From Cynocephalus volans (taxonomy: Eukaryota > Chordata > Mammalia > Dermoptera > Cynocephalidae), in assembly GCF_027409185.1 (NCBI RefSeq), contig NC_084463.1, positions 41,890,407-41,954,406 on the forward strand: a stretch of DNA of 64,000 nucleotides, written 5' to 3'. Made by a program: the position numbers and the translations under genes. Under the pieces are notes generated by a model. The model made no database searches. It was not told where the DNA came from and saw only the letters and a list, made by a program, of their open reading frames with translations. This document shows positions 21,692-33,880 of this stretch, in pieces (within the stretch, counting starts at the first letter, position 1; each line of letters starts with the position of its first letter).

Positions 21692-23160
21692 CTAACTTTG
21701 GACATGAGACTCTCCAATGTTATGTTTACAGCATGCCCATTGATTGGCCCTCAAACTTCTTTGAGGGTCCCTTTTCCCCTCTCTCTTCTTATAACCTGCA
21801 GTCTCCAAAAAGATAATAGACTGTCTGGATTTTTTAGCCTCTCTGGCATTGTAAACTTTGAAAGCAATATCCACCAGTGATGAGGGACTCATACCAAGAG
21901 TGCCATCTAGCTTCTGCAGGTTTTTCTAATGTCACGGGCACTCTGTCCAATAAATGTTTAACTGACTCTCCTCAAATTTTCTGGGGCCTCTGGTTCCAAA
22001 TCACTATACTTCCTATTGGATTGATACACTGTTCTAAAAACTGTGCAGGTCTTTCATTAGTCTCCTGTCATAACTCCTGGATTTTGTTTAAGCTTATTAA
22101 CTTTGTTCCCCCTTTCTTCAAGCCAGCCAAAATGTATTGATGATAATGTGCCAGTCTCGGCATTCCCCCATTACTGGGATCCCAATTAGGGTCTACCAAA
22201 GGCATAGCAGTTGTTCGATCAGAGGTCCCATTAGGATCTACCTGATGTGTTTGTCAAGCCTCTGCAGTAGCCTTGTCAATAACTAGTCTCCTTTCATCGG
22301 CTGTTAACAATATATACATTAGGGACTGGATGTCACCCCATGTGGGGCAGTGGGTACTGAACACACTAGTGAACATTTCTGTCATTTTCTGTGAATCCTC
22401 CTGATATGGAGGATTTGAGTTTTTCCAATTCATCAGATCTGATGTTGAGAACGGTGTATAAATCCAAAAATTACCAGCAGGTTGTCACTGAGCATTCAGT
22501 CCCCCTCTGCGGAATTGCTTTAAAGGGAATTGCCCTACTGCCTATGAGCTTGCACCTGGACAAAATTGGGTGCCCTGGGGATTATGGAAGGAGAGACCAT
22601 TCCAGCTTTTTGACTATACCTTGGGAGAGCACTGGTGCCAGGCATCTCTGTGTCCTCATCTCCTGACAGTGATGGATCTGGAGGAGCATTGAGGTGCTCT
22701 GGCTGCAGAGGTGTAGAATCAATTGAGGCGGGAGGGAGATTTAAGGTTTCTATTAAATCCTGGTCTTCAATTTCTTTTACCTCTGAGGTTTTTAGTTCTA
22801 AAACAATTTTCTGAGATTTCTTGTCCTCTCTTTGGGCCATGAGATGATTTCCTTCTTTCTTAGCAACCTGATTGTGGAGAAGCATAAAGGCTTGGACATG
22901 GGATCTGATCTCATTTTCCAGATCTCTGACAAAATAGTTCTAATACTATACCATTTAAGTATACTAGTTCAGAGATCCATTCAATGGCGAACATTCTTCT
23001 GAATCTAACACAAACACTGCCCCATGGTATTACAATAATATTTCATCATTTTCTTAGTCATGGGGGTGCAGCTGTATTCACCCCATTTTGTGATTATGCA
23101 CCCGAAGGGACTCTGAGTGGGGATGACACGTACTTCTCATATTACCCCACACCCTTGATC
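21692..23160 (-). pseudogene. gag: Provirus B gag
   Basis: The structural polyprotein is broken by several stops. Matrix and the proline-rich p12-like part lie at about 22535-22990 (open 22885-22535, with ASIDSTPLQPEHL and ALPRYSQK). Capsid is at 21900-22450 and shows WGDIQSLMYILLTADERR and DPNWDPSNGGMPRLAHY, typical gammaretroviral capsid text. The major-homology-like region ERPAQFLEQCINPIG follows near 22030. Nucleocapsid at 21692-21800 is basic, with one degenerate zinc knuckle around WACCKHNIGESH. The start codon is not clear; matrix is unreadable beyond about 23000. Confidence 0.8.
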
Positions 23161-23983
23161 TTTTAATTCAAGTCTGGTGCCAACCTTCAACTGGAAGATT
23201 CTTATGATTAGCTGGGACACAAACACCACTGTATTTTCCATATTGAAATATTTCACATGAAAGGCCCGAGCCTGACACTAAAGGCTAGTGGAGGAAGGAG
23301 GGCTAATGCAAGACAAGAAATGGGCAACTGACTGTGACTTGGTTCCAGGACCAAAAGTGTCTTTCTCAGAGAGCTGGTCCTTCCTTCAGTTTCCTAGTGG
23401 GTTAAAAACAGGTGTGGTTTGGCATTACCTTTTCTCAGTGACCGTAAGGCCAAAAGGCATGGAATTAGATCTTGTGACCCCAAAGTAGTAGCACAAAGAA
23501 CAGGCAGAAACAGTTGCCACATACAGATGAAAACACTCAAGCACGTGCACACATACACATCCCAATGAGATGTCTCAACTAACAAATTCTTTGGGCAAAA
23601 TTCTAACTTGCCATATTCCACACCTATGGTACCCATCCCAACATTAATCCTAACAAACAGCATGGAATAGAGGGTGTCTGTGGTGTGCACACCAACAATA
23701 ACTCACCAATCCAAGGATTCATCAATCCAGCTACAAACTCTTCTTTCCTCACCAACCAGGAGAAAACTGGCAGCCAGCAGCATGGTGGGGAGAACAGGAG
23801 AATCCACAGGGTTAAAAGGACCCTGGTGGCCACTTAGGAAAGTCCCAAATTCTCCATCATAGGGCTTGCTTGACAGCCCAGGATAATCTCCAAAAACATG
23901 ACTAGGTTAACCCAGTGTGCTTCTGCAGCCAATTGCTCCAGCCATTGTGATTCAGGGGAATGTCCAGGCAACTAACGGGGCTT
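23161..23983 (-). other. Provirus B leader
   Basis: About 820 bp lie between the primer site and readable gag. It would hold the packaging region and perhaps the start of gag. Open frames are short and not recognisable. Confidence 0.6.
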
Positions 23984-24001
23984 TCCTGGCTTGGCTCACC
24001 A
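23984..24001 (-). promoter_or_regulatory. Primer binding site of provirus B, possibly tRNA-Arg
   Basis: The minus strand reads TGGTGAGCCAAGCCAGGA four bases inside the LTR. Allowing one C-to-T change and one inserted A it resembles the complement of a tRNA-Arg 3' end as I recall it. The assignment is tentative. Confidence 0.5.
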
Positions 24002-24005
24002 AATT

Positions 24006-24752
24006 TGTTACCACCAGACCAGGCTCAGCTTGCCCTCTTGCATTAAACAAATGACTAAAAAGTCCAGAAGTTGGTGCAAGGATTAGAAAGTTTATGGAGA
24101 TAACTGGCATCTGAGGGATGACCAGGCTAAAATCATCCCAACTTCTGATGCCTGTTCTGGGGATTATAAAGGAGAAGAGGCAGGAAGATGATAAGGGTCT
24201 TTGTTCTAAAGAAAAAAGAGAGGGAGAGAGTCTGGGATCAGCAGATGGTCTGAGTCAAATGTCAGGGTTCCATGATGGATCAGAAACTTCAGTGTCACAG
24301 AGTCTGTGGTCAGCTTCAAGTCCTTGATATTACCTTGAGTTTGGAGTCCTTATCTCCTAGGGAGAGCTCAAGGAAAATAACCTCGGTCAAATATCATAAA
24401 AATACTTGACTTGGATTTTGAATTAATGTGGATGCAGTTTTCCTTTAAGTAAGAGGGGGAGTTTACAACCAGCAAGGTTGTCTTGCCTCTCTCTTATGTC
24501 TCCTCTTGATTGCAGCCAATTAGAGAGGTTAGAAAAACAAGAAAGTTACTTTCAGGGCTTAATTGGAGGTGCACCCCTCTGAAGTCAGCTGGCATAAGAG
24601 CTGTTGATTTCATCTCCTGGCAGTCTCTTGATTCTTCTGCTAACTTCAAGGAATTGATAATTAACAGTTTCCAAGTTAACGGCTGACCCAAATGTTCTGC
24701 TTGGTCTCAGTTACCCCAAAGATGGTTGATTTTCTGGCTAAGGTCTCTTTCA
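24006..24752 (-). repeat. 5' LTR of provirus B
   Basis: 747 bp with TG...CA ends, matched along its full length by 15022-15765. Differences from the 3' LTR cluster in the part nearest 24006 (U5/R side). Confidence 0.9.
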
Positions 24753-24756
24753 ATGC
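24753..24756. repeat. Right target-site duplication of provirus B
   Basis: ATGC, as at 15018-15021. Confidence 0.75.
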
Positions 24757-25870
24757 CTTTTTATTTATTTGTATCTTCCTTAATTTCTTTCCGTAACATT
24801 TTGTAGTTTTCAGTGTACAAGTGTTTTGTCTTCTCAGTTAATTCCCAAGTATTTTATGCATTTCAATGTTTTTATTTGTGGTATTTTCTTAATTTTCTTT
24901 TTACATCATTCATATTAGTGCATAGAAATGCAACTAATTTTAGCATGTTGATTTGCTATCCTGCAACTTTGCTTATTTTATGTTTAGTTCCAATTATTTG
25001 GGGGGTGTTTGTTTTGTTTTTGTGTGTGCATTCTTTATGAATTTCTACTTATAAGTTGATATCATCTGTGAAAAGGTATAACTTTATTTCATCATTTAAA
25101 ATTTGGATGCATTTTCCTTTTCCCAATTGCTCTGGCTAGGATTTTTAAATATGGTATTGAGTGGAAGTGGTGAAAGCAGGTGTCCTGTCTTTTCTTAAGG
25201 GAAAGACTTTTTGAATTTCACTGTTGATTATGATGTTTCTGTGGGTTTTTCATATATGTTCTTTATTATATTGAGATAGTTTTTTTTCTAGTCCTAGCTT
25301 CTTGTGTGTTCTTATCATAAGTGGCTTTTGTATTTTATCAAATGCTCTTCTGCATTTATTGAGACACTTGGGATGTTTCAGTCAGTTTGCTAATGTTGTA
25401 TATTACATTGATTGATTTTCATTTGTTGAACCATCTTTACATTTCAGGGATAAATATCATTTATTCATGGTGTATAATCCTCTTAATATCTGCCAAATAC
25501 AATTTGCTAGTATATATTTGAAAATTATCACATTTATATTCATAAAGACATTTGTTTGCAGTTTCGTTTCATGTAGTGTCTTTTGTTCTTGGTGTCAGTA
25601 TAATTTTGGCCTCATAGAATGAGTTGGGTTTTTAGCTTTTGGGAAGAGTCTGAGGAGGATTGGTATTCACAGTTTTTAAAATGTTGGTAGATTTCACCAG
25701 TCAAACTATTTGGCCCTTGGTTTTTATTTATTGGGAAGTTTTTAATTACAACATCAGTCTAAAACTACAGGTCTATTCAAATTTTCTGTTTCTTCATGAC
25801 TTTGTCTCAGTACATTGTGTGTTTCCTGACATTTGTCCACTTCACCAGTGTTTTCCACTTGTTGACATAC
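24757..25870 (-). mobile_element. L1 ORF2, minus orientation (continues from 15017)
   Basis: Reverse complement of L1 ORF2: 'ttatttatttgtatcttcct' at the junction, 'tgttcttatcataagtggct' near 25307 and 'tgaaccatctttacatttca' near 25428. It continues the copy interrupted at 15017. Confidence 0.8.
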
Positions 25871-28540
25871 CCTGAGAGACTTCTTCAAATATGTCAGAGG
25901 AATACAGTTTAAGTAGCTGTGCTCTGCTGTTTTTATGCATGTGCTGTGCAGCTGTTGATGTGGTGGGAAGGTGTGGGGTGAGGAGAAACATTCGACAGAT
26001 CCATGGTTTAGCTTTATATTTAGGAAGCCTGTGTCTCTGTGGCTTGATTTGCATAAGTCCTTCTCAGTCCCCACCCTCCTCCTTTTGTTTAGTGAGACAG
26101 GAATTTTAGAGGGGGTGGAAGTAAGTGTTTTCCTTTCCCCAGATAAGTTTGTTCCTGGTAAAATCTCAGTTTGTTAGTCATTTGAGAAATAGTTGGGCTT
26201 TTTCAAAGGCAGAACTTGTTCAGAGGAACAGAATTCTCTGGGCACATTTGGAAATGGCTACTTTCTCCTGCTCGTCTCCCTTTGCTGAAGGCAGGGAGAA
26301 TTTTTTTTTCTAAGATCTTCACTGTAAGAGCCTGGTACTATTTCTAGAGTAAATCATGTAAATTTGTGATTAAAATTTTATTTTAAAAACTTAATAAAAA
26401 CACTAAGGATTTTAGCTCATGAACTTCAGCAATTCACCAATTATAGTTTAGGTTTTCCTATACCTGTACTCTTCCCCCAGGGGTTTCTTATGGTTTCTGT
26501 TGAAGTAAGTTATGATTCTCGAGATGTGCCTCTGGGTCTCCAATTTGGGGCACTGGTTTGACATGAGGACTCAATTCTGTAATGGATCTAAGAAGAGTTT
26601 GACTGAGAAAGATAGGCAAGGTTCTAGAAAATGTTACTGTATTGGAGGGGGCTTGTCAAAGAACAAAAATACAATAAATTTAGATGAAGATCTCAGTTTA
26701 ATTTATTGTGATTTTAGAATTGGGTGACAAGTTGTTCCATAAAATAGAATTAAAGGTTCTAATGAGCTGAGCAGAGGAGGTTGATTTTACAGACAGCAAA
26801 AGGTAGAAGAAAGGAAAAACAAAAGAAATAGGTTGGTTATTTCATATTTACCTTCCTCCTAAGGTGAGAACAGGAAGACAGAATAATAGAAATAAAACTA
26901 TTCCTTTTGTGGAAGAATTAAACGAGGGGGAACTTCATTATCATGTCTATTGAAGATTTAAATTAGCCCATTTGGGAAGCTGCTGTTATCTCTTTCTCCT
27001 GATTTCAACCTAAGTGACCTGGAACTTAGCAGGGGCAACTCCACTTTGAGTTTTAGTCTGTTCTTGTTGGGCCCAGTACAGAAACTTAGTCCAAAACAAT
27101 GGTCTCCTAAAAGTTCTATTTAATATGTTTGAGAGTGTGGTCTGGGGTGGAGAAATAAGCTGTGAAACCTGAGAGATCTGTCCGCAGTGCTCTCTAAACA
27201 CGCTCTCATTCCTTCAGTCTTCCCGTATTGTGTCCCGTGACTGAGCTCTCTCTAACGTAGTCCATCATCTGGTGGTGAACCTCAAGTGCACAGCCAGAAA
27301 ACAACGTGCACAAGGGGTTCCAAAGTACCCACATCTGTTACTCACTGCTCCAGTGGGTCACCCGCAGGAGGTATGTTTCACATCCTACTTCTGATGCCAA
27401 AACTGATAAAAATGACCTTAGACACTTTAACATTTTAAAGAGTTTATTTGAGTAATCAAAAATTCATGAATTAGCACCAAACTTCAGGTGGCTCAGGGTT
27501 CCACCAAAGAAACATAAGGGGGAAACTTTTAGACAGTGTTCACAGCAGCAAAACAAATGAAATATTTGATTGGCTTAAGTGGAAATTCTGTAGATAAAGG
27601 CTAGTAGACAGTTTTGATAGGTTAAGTTACTCTAAGTTAAGTGTCAGTTTGCTACTTAGGCACCAAGAAGAGCAGAGCCACCTCCAGCAGGCCTTCATGG
27701 AGGGTCAACATCATGAGGGTGTGACATAGTTCAAGATCAACTCAATTTTCCACTGGGTGGGACGAGGAGGGACTTATAGTCAGTGGCAGCTCCATGAACC
27801 ACTCAGAGGATTGGGGTCTGAAGCTCAGATGAAGAAGTATAAACCTTCCAGAAATGTGTGCTTGAGGAGAGATATGAAAGCTTACAGTGAGAAATATTCT
27901 AAGTTTTCAAGAACAATTTTGGGGAGGAATGACTAAATTGTTAGTAACGTTTAAAATATTCATCGTGAGGCCATTAGCCTGAGATGGTTCTGCTGTTCTT
28001 GGTGAATGTGTGTTCCTTTGGGGCACAGTGGTGGCTCTGTTGTCTGTTAGCTTTCTTGGAAATGTCACTGAAGTTCTCTGAGCCTAAATTTTCTATGCTA
28101 AAAAGCTCTTCAGTGACAGGGAAGATCTCATTTACTTTTTGTAGGACTAAATAGGACAGGGAGTGGCAGGTGGTTACCTAATGCTTGGCTCCCTATGAGT
28201 GGCTTCCAGATGTGCTATGGCTGTTCAGATTTATTATTTCCCTCTCCTCTATAAAGAATTTATCACCCCTCACTGACCCAGGGATTTATGTGTTTTGAAG
28301 GAATCACATAGAAAGAAAAACTGTTTTCCTGCTTGTAACGGTGGTTTGAGATTCGACCTTGGTGGTCCTTGTCTTTTCTGTAGACACAACAGCATCCCTG
28401 GTTCTTATTTATGGCAGAGGGATTCCAGGATCGCTCAGGTATCTCAGAAGGTTCTGACTGAGCCTTAATCATACAACAAAAATGTGTTAAGTACACATTA
28501 TATGCAGTCACTTTTCTAGACACTTGGCAGAATTTAATGA
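25871..28540. other. No gene; old repeats and unassigned DNA
   Basis: 25890-26340 looks like old interspersed sequence. 27405-27960 is a diverged repeat resembling 9925-10310. The rest shows only short open frames. No exon or RNA gene recognised. Confidence 0.45.
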
Positions 28541-28543
28541 ACA

Positions 28544-28825
28544 ATGGAGTTGCCAATTCGTGGTCCTCAATACTACTCAGGACGTCAGAATCTCACAGTA
28601 GACCTCACACGCAGGTTGTGTTCAGAGAATGATAGATGGGACACCCTCATGGTGCCCTCTAGGTATGGCTCCATCCTCCCATGTCCTGATAGGGATGACA
28701 AACCCCTAGACCAACTAAAAAAAATGAGTGTGATTGAGGTCCAGGAGGAGGGCCCTCTGTGCCCCCCAGCAATGTGGGAAGAGTATGTTGACCACGAGGT
28801 TGGGGTGTGTCTGTCTTCTGATTAA
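28544..28825 (+). other. Unrecognised 93-codon open frame
   Basis: The frame starts MELPIRGPQYYSGRQNLTV and ends in EVGVCLSSD. Its composition is protein-like (acidic/basic mixture, QEEGPLCPP), and similar-looking text continues past the stop in other frames to about 29100. This might be a decayed retrocopy or an old exon, but I recognise no parent. No poly(A) tail, splice site or Kozak context supports it. Chance is a real possibility. Confidence 0.2.
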
Positions 28826-30890
28826 GCAACAGCAGTTCCAGCAGCACAGAGCTAAACAAGGATGCCATGAAAGGGCATTTTGGAAGGAACTGACAGGTCT
28901 CTGGCTGCTGCCAATATGACTACCCCAGAACCAGCAATTCCATCTTTGGCACCTGGCTGAATCAGTTCTCAAATGATTCCTGTCAACTTCAGAACTTTCC
29001 TTGTTTCCGGATAATGGTGGTCTATGTGAAGTTCAATGTGACCAGCTCAGATCTGCAGCATCATGAACACCTTCTGTTTCACCAGATGGAGCATCTAGTG
29101 TCCACTGAGGCACAGTCAGGGTGGTGGGGTGGACTGCAGTCTAGAAGACTTCCTGGGTGGGGGTTTATGCATTAAGACATTCCTTAAAGGCAGTGAGAGT
29201 TTTCTGTGTTTTGAAAAGCAAGGGGAAAGCAACTTATGTTGGTGGATCTTTCTCATCTTCCAGTTCCAGTGCTTGATCTGGATGCACAAGCATCTCCAAG
29301 GCTTCCTCTAAAGTCAGCAGCAGCACTGATCCACATTTAGGGCCAGCTCTGCAGCAAGAGTCAACTGCAGCACTGGCGCCTTCCCACTTCCAAAACTCTG
29401 CACAAGGCCCCTCCAGCATATAAACCACGTAGTCCCTGTCAGTACCATGCTCTTTCCTCTGACTGTAGGAAATGAAAGTGTTTTAGGAAATCCAGCTAAT
29501 TCAGGTGGTGGCCAACAACTGTGTTATTCAGCCAGAGGAGCAATTTGGGGGCAGGTTTTAGTCCATGGAGCACCTCTGTTAGAATTACAAATAAGGGCCC
29601 TTCAGAATTTTTTTCTTGAAATCTTTGGGCAGAGGAACTCCTCCTCATGTCCAGCTGCAGAAAACCTATGGCTGTGACTCCCTGGTCAGCTACAGACCCT
29701 GTTGCAAGGTGATCACTGGGGCAACAGCCAGCCATACCTGTGAAGGTCATGAAAACAGACCCTTATGAAGCTGGGGAGTGAGTGACTGCACTGGCCCCAA
29801 GGGTGAACTGCCGGGAGACTCAAAGTTTGGACTAAGCATGAGTTTGGGGACTCAGAAAGCTGGTATTGGATTTAAAGAGAGGATTGTGGGAAGATGGCAG
29901 ACTAGAGTTGCCCTGGGCATGTTCTTCCCACAAAAGAACATTGTCTGTGGACCATGGGAGACCTGTCATGCCAGTGGCCCACAGATGCCTGTCTGAGAGA
30001 GCAGCACTGCCCTGGGCCACACCACTTGGCCTCCAGCTGGCTGTGCCTGGTATTGGGATGACCAATGGCTGTGGGCTACACTCACAGGAGTCCCTCACTC
30101 ATCCCCTCCAGGAGAGGAAGGATAGAGACCTGAATGAAGGGGGCCTCCTCCTCTCTAGGGGGAGTCCAGCCGAGGACCAGCTCACTATGCCACCATCCCC
30201 TCCCCATCTCTGCACAAACCAGCGAGGCTGTCCTGGACCCTCCACGGGGTTCTGAGAGAGTAGACCAACTGTACCACACACTGAGCAGAAAAGAATGCAT
30301 TAGAAATTGAGACCAGGAGCACAGGTAGCTGGACACAGACAGAAGCCACTCGTGGGGGGCCAGGCAGCTGCCCTGCAGTCAGGGAATGTGGCCCTGGTGG
30401 AGAGGGATGTGCTCCAGGGGGCCTGAGCCTCTGAAGCAGCATGGCTGGATTGAGTGATGGCTCCACCTGCCAGCCTGGTGAACTTTGGGCCTCTCTGAGG
30501 CTCCATGAAGAGCAGGACTGTGGCCCACCCACAGCCCCTTGCTGCTGTAGTAAGCTGTGTCCTTGGCCTGGGAACCCTTCCCAGACTGCCCCTGCCCAGC
30601 AGCTCAGATTCTCCCTCCCACCACCTCCATGAGGCTCCCCTGATTTCTCCCCTGTACCCGCACACCTGGTTTCTGCTGTGGTGAAAAGCAAACATCTCTG
30701 GCCCCTGTGGGGACTCCCAGATGGAGCCATGGCAGTCTACTGCCCTTGACACCTGGGCCCCTTATCCCCCAGCTCCTCCAGGACGCTCCCTGACCTCTCC
30801 TGGGTCTGAAGAGCAGCCTGTTGGTTTTGGAGAGCAGGGTGGGCCACCTGGCATGGAGGAGGAGCACCCGACCTCAGTACCCTCACTCTC
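28826..30890. other. No gene seen
   Basis: Moderately GC-rich. 'gggaagatggcagactagag' near 29889 resembles an L1 5' UTR start. Open frames on both strands up to 181 codons overlap each other and follow base composition; none resembles a known protein. Confidence 0.45.
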
Positions 30891-30894
30891 CCTG

Positions 30895-31372
30895 TATTAG
30901 TCTCTTTCTGTTGCTTATAATGAAATACACAGAAGTGGACGACTTGTAAGAGAACAAAATGTATTGCTCACAGTTTCTGAGGCTGGAAAGTCGAAAGTCC
31001 AAGGAACACATCTAGTGAAGGCTTTCTTTGGTGGTAAAGAAACAACAGGATGATGAAAGGGTATCACATTGCAAAAAGTGGCCTAGTGGAGAGAGCAGAG
31101 AGACAGAGAGCAGAGGGACAGACAGACTCTCCTCTCCCTCCTTTTAAAGCCCTCAGAACCGCGCCCCTGACCACCATTCTTAATCCATTCACTACTGCAC
31201 GGTCCTGCAATCCAATTTCCTCTTCAAGGCTCCACCTTCTGATTACCATGATTGGATTTCCTACCCTCTTAACAGTCACAGTGGAAGCTAAGTTCCTAAT
31301 ACATAAAACTTGGGGGACACAATTCAAGTTTCAGTGAATTTGGGGGAGACATAATCCAATCCACTACACTCC
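30895..31372 (-). mobile_element. MST/THE1-like LTR (MaLR type)
   Basis: It begins 'tattagtctctttctgttgc' and ends 'gacataatccaatccactac', the reverse complement of MaLR LTR ends. The purine-rich 'agagagacagagagcagagg' patch is the usual central part. Its right end abuts obscurin-like sequence. Confidence 0.65.
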
Positions 31373-31383
31373 CCAATCTCTGG

Positions 31384-31690
31384 CCAACATGACCACGCAC
31401 GACACGTGCTGATATGGGCCTGGGTCTCCTTGGTGCCCTTGTGGCAGGTGTACAGACCATCATCCTTATGACTCAGGTCATGCACCATGAGACCCCCACA
31501 TGCCTGCCGTGTGCAGAAAGTCATACTTGTCACTGTGGCACAGCTCCACGCCATCCTTGCACCACACCACATGGGCCTTGGGCTCTGAGACCTCACACTA
31601 CAGGGCCAGAGTGCCTTGCTCCTCAGTGGACACACCATCTGGCACCTTTGTTGGGGTGAGGGTGTGGCTGGTGAGGGAAGCCTGCAGACC
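31384..31690 (-). pseudogene. OBSCN: Obscurin distal Ig domain, last piece
   Basis: STEEQGTLAL in one frame and GLMVHDLSHKDDGLYTCHKG in another correspond to the start and the F-strand region of the Ig domain that follows the previous pair in obscurin. Frameshifted. It ends against the MaLR-type LTR. Confidence 0.7.
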
Positions 31691-31707
31691 CCACAGGGAC
31701 AGCTCAC

Positions 31708-32216
31708 CTCTGACCACCATGCACGCAGAGGCTGACACTTTGGGTGAGGAGGCGCACGCAGTGACTGCCTCTGACCACCAGACACTCTTCACACCAGCCT
31801 GTGGCAGCGGCCCTCAGGGGTGATCCTGCAGAAACTGTCATTGGACACGGGTGTCCTATTGAGAATCCACTCATCCTCATGGGACAGCTCACATGAGAAG
31901 AAGACCTGGCTCTCCTCTGTGGCCCCATGCAACCCCCATGGCTCCCTGACTTCTACAGTGACCTTGGCAATGCTCTGGGCATGGACCGCCTGGCACCGGT
32001 AAATGCGGGCCTTGGCGGGCGTGAGCCAGGGGACACGCAGCTTAGCTGTCTGGGTCCCCAGCCTCATCTTGAGCTTGTCAGATGGGGTCAGAGGCACATC
32101 TTCCTTGCACCAGTGCATGGCCTTAGGGAGAACCCTGAAGTCACAGGACAGGACAACTGACTGCAGCTCATGCTCCACTTTGGGCTGCAGTGACCGCATG
32201 AGCACCACAGGGATGT
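31708..32216 (-). pseudogene. OBSCN: Obscurin distal Ig pair
   Basis: After the acceptor CTCTCTCTCCTCTGCAG (AG at 32218-32217) the frame reads DIPVVLMRSLQPKVEHELQS, VVLSCDFRVLPKAMHWCKED and IYRCQAVHA. A second domain follows without an intron (FFSCELSHEDEW, VSNDSFCRITPEGRCHRLV). A donor GAG|GTGAGC lies at 31707. A frame change occurs near 31790. These domains belong far downstream of Ig4 in the normal protein. Confidence 0.7.
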
Positions 32217-32302
32217 CTGCAGAGGAGAGAGAGGGCAGGGCTGGAACCAAGGACAGCAGATCCACCTGCGCTGGCCTGCCCCAGACCCTGAGCCACATCC
32301 AC

Positions 32303-32866
32303 TGAGGGCCCTCAGCCATGTACACTCAGGGCCCTGAGCCACATCCACTTGATGTCCTGAGCTGTGCCCACTCGAGGACCCGAACCATGTCCACTTGGGG
32401 CCCTGGACTATGTACACTCTATGCACTCGAGGCCTTGAGCTGTGTCCACCTGACGCCCTGGGCCATGTTAACTCCCGCCCTGGACTGTATCCACTCAGGG
32501 TGCTGAGCTGTGTCCACTTGTGGCCCTGAGCCACATCCACCCACAGCCCTGCTCTGTGTCCACTCAGGTCCTGGGCCATGTCCACTCATGGCCCTGGATT
32601 GTGTCCCCTTGAGGCCCTGAGCTGAGTCCACTTAATGGCCCTGGGTTATGTCCACTTGAGGCCCCGGGTCATGTCCACTCAGGCCCTGTAACATGTCCAC
32701 TCCAGGCCCTGAGCTGGGTCCACTCATGGTCCTGAGCCTCATTCACCCACAACCCTGCTCTGTGTCGCCTCGGGACCCTGGACGTTGTCCACTGGTGGCC
32801 CTGAGCCTCTTCCACTCACATCCCTGCTCTGTGTCCACTCATGGCCCTGCTCCGTGTCCTCCCACC
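32303..32866. repeat. 23-bp minisatellite
   Basis: About 24 diverged copies of a unit close to gggccctgagccatgtccactca. It fills the gap between the Ig4 remnant and the distal Ig pair. Confidence 0.85.
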
Positions 32867-32879
32867 TGGGCCCATGAAC

Positions 32880-33024
32880 TCACCTTTGGGGCTCGCCCAC
32901 AGCCCTGTCTCCTCCTTGTACAGTGCAGCCTCCATGAGGGGCTGCAGCCCCTCGCACCAGAATGCGGCTGACACCTGCCACACCTCCAGGTCCTGCAGCC
33001 GCTTCTTGAAGGGCACTGACGGCT
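32880..33024 (-). pseudogene. OBSCN: Obscurin Ig4 exon remnant
   Basis: A good splice acceptor (CCTCCCCGCAG, AG at 33026-33025) leads into an exon that reads [14 protein letters not shown] and later [12 protein letters not shown]. The middle of the domain is altered and the exon ends early, near the 23-bp minisatellite. Confidence 0.7.
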
Positions 33025-33614
33025 CTGCGGGGAGGAGGCTGGTGAGAGATGCTGGGGCGGGGAGGGAGGAGGGGCTCGGGGGAGGCAGAGGGCGTGGGAA
33101 GGGGGTGAGCATGGGGAGTGAGTCCACAAGGGGCAGAGGGAATGGAGGACGGGGTGGCAGGGGAAGGTAGAGGAGTAGGGGGTGGGGCAGGGGCGGGGAC
33201 TGGGACGGTGGAGGTGGTTGGGGAAGGGCAGGGAGCTGAGAAGGTAGCATTGGGGAGTTATGGGGTGGGGAGGAGGCAGAGCAGGGGCGGAGTGGAGCAG
33301 ATCAGGGCAGGGCCCGGGGCAGGGTGAGTAGGGGACTCAAGGCGGAGGGCAGGAAACAGGGTGGGGGGAAGGGGGTCACCACAAGGATAGGACAGGCCTA
33401 GGGTCATCGCCCACGTCGCTTGCATTTTGCGGACCAAGAATGGAGCCCCATGAAAGGTGAAAACCATGCACACCTTCAACTCTGGACTCCACAACCCAAA
33501 AGACGCCCTTGGTAGGCGACCCCAGCGCGAGGGCTTGTGCAGGGGCTGGGGAGGGGCCCCCACCCTCCGGCACTGGGCAGCGACTGCTGCACAGGGACCT
33601 CGTGCCTGGCACCC

Positions 33615-33880
33615 TGGAGCTCACCTCACACCACGACCAGCCCGGAGATGTAGGTCTGGCCCACAAGGTTGGATGCTGTGCAGGTGCCCCACAGGCCCCA
33701 GTCGACTGCAGTGCAGAAGAGGATCTTGAGCACGAAGTTCTCCTCTGCAGCCTCTTGTACCAGAGCGCAGGTCTCGGCCGCCAGCTGCTGGTCCTTCCAC
33801 ACCGTATCTGGCTTGGGCTCGCCCCTTACATAGCAGCTGAGGTGCGCGCGCTTGCGCCCATCAACTGGCAGGTGCGCATC
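33615..33880 (-). pseudogene. OBSCN: Obscurin Ig3 exon remnant
   Basis: Across frames the minus strand reads LSCYVRGEPKPDTVW, then [15 protein letters not shown] and [14 protein letters not shown], giving the B-strand Cys, the C-strand Trp and the F-strand Cys of an Ig domain. At least two frame changes interrupt it. Confidence 0.75.

Larger units (their letters stand above)
15022..24752 (-). mobile_element. Provirus B: full-length class I ERV
   Basis: This 9.73-kb minus-strand provirus has two LTRs of about 745 bp, a primer site, gag, protease, reverse transcriptase, RNase H, integrase and env in standard order. Capsid, RNase H and integrase are of gammaretroviral style, whereas the envelope has an unusually long transmembrane part. 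All genes contain stops and frameshifts. The LTRs differ at many positions, most densely in the first 200 bp, so the insertion is not recent. It sits inside a minus-oriented L1, so it is younger than that L1. Confidence 0.92.

Noticed and set aside
30185-30752. Open frames of 150-181 codons on the minus strand
   Set aside because: They overlap in different frames, have no recognisable domain and follow GC content.
32303-32866. Regular short repeats that could suggest a CRISPR-like array
   Set aside because: Units are diverged, directly adjacent with no unique spacers, and lie in mammalian intron-like DNA.
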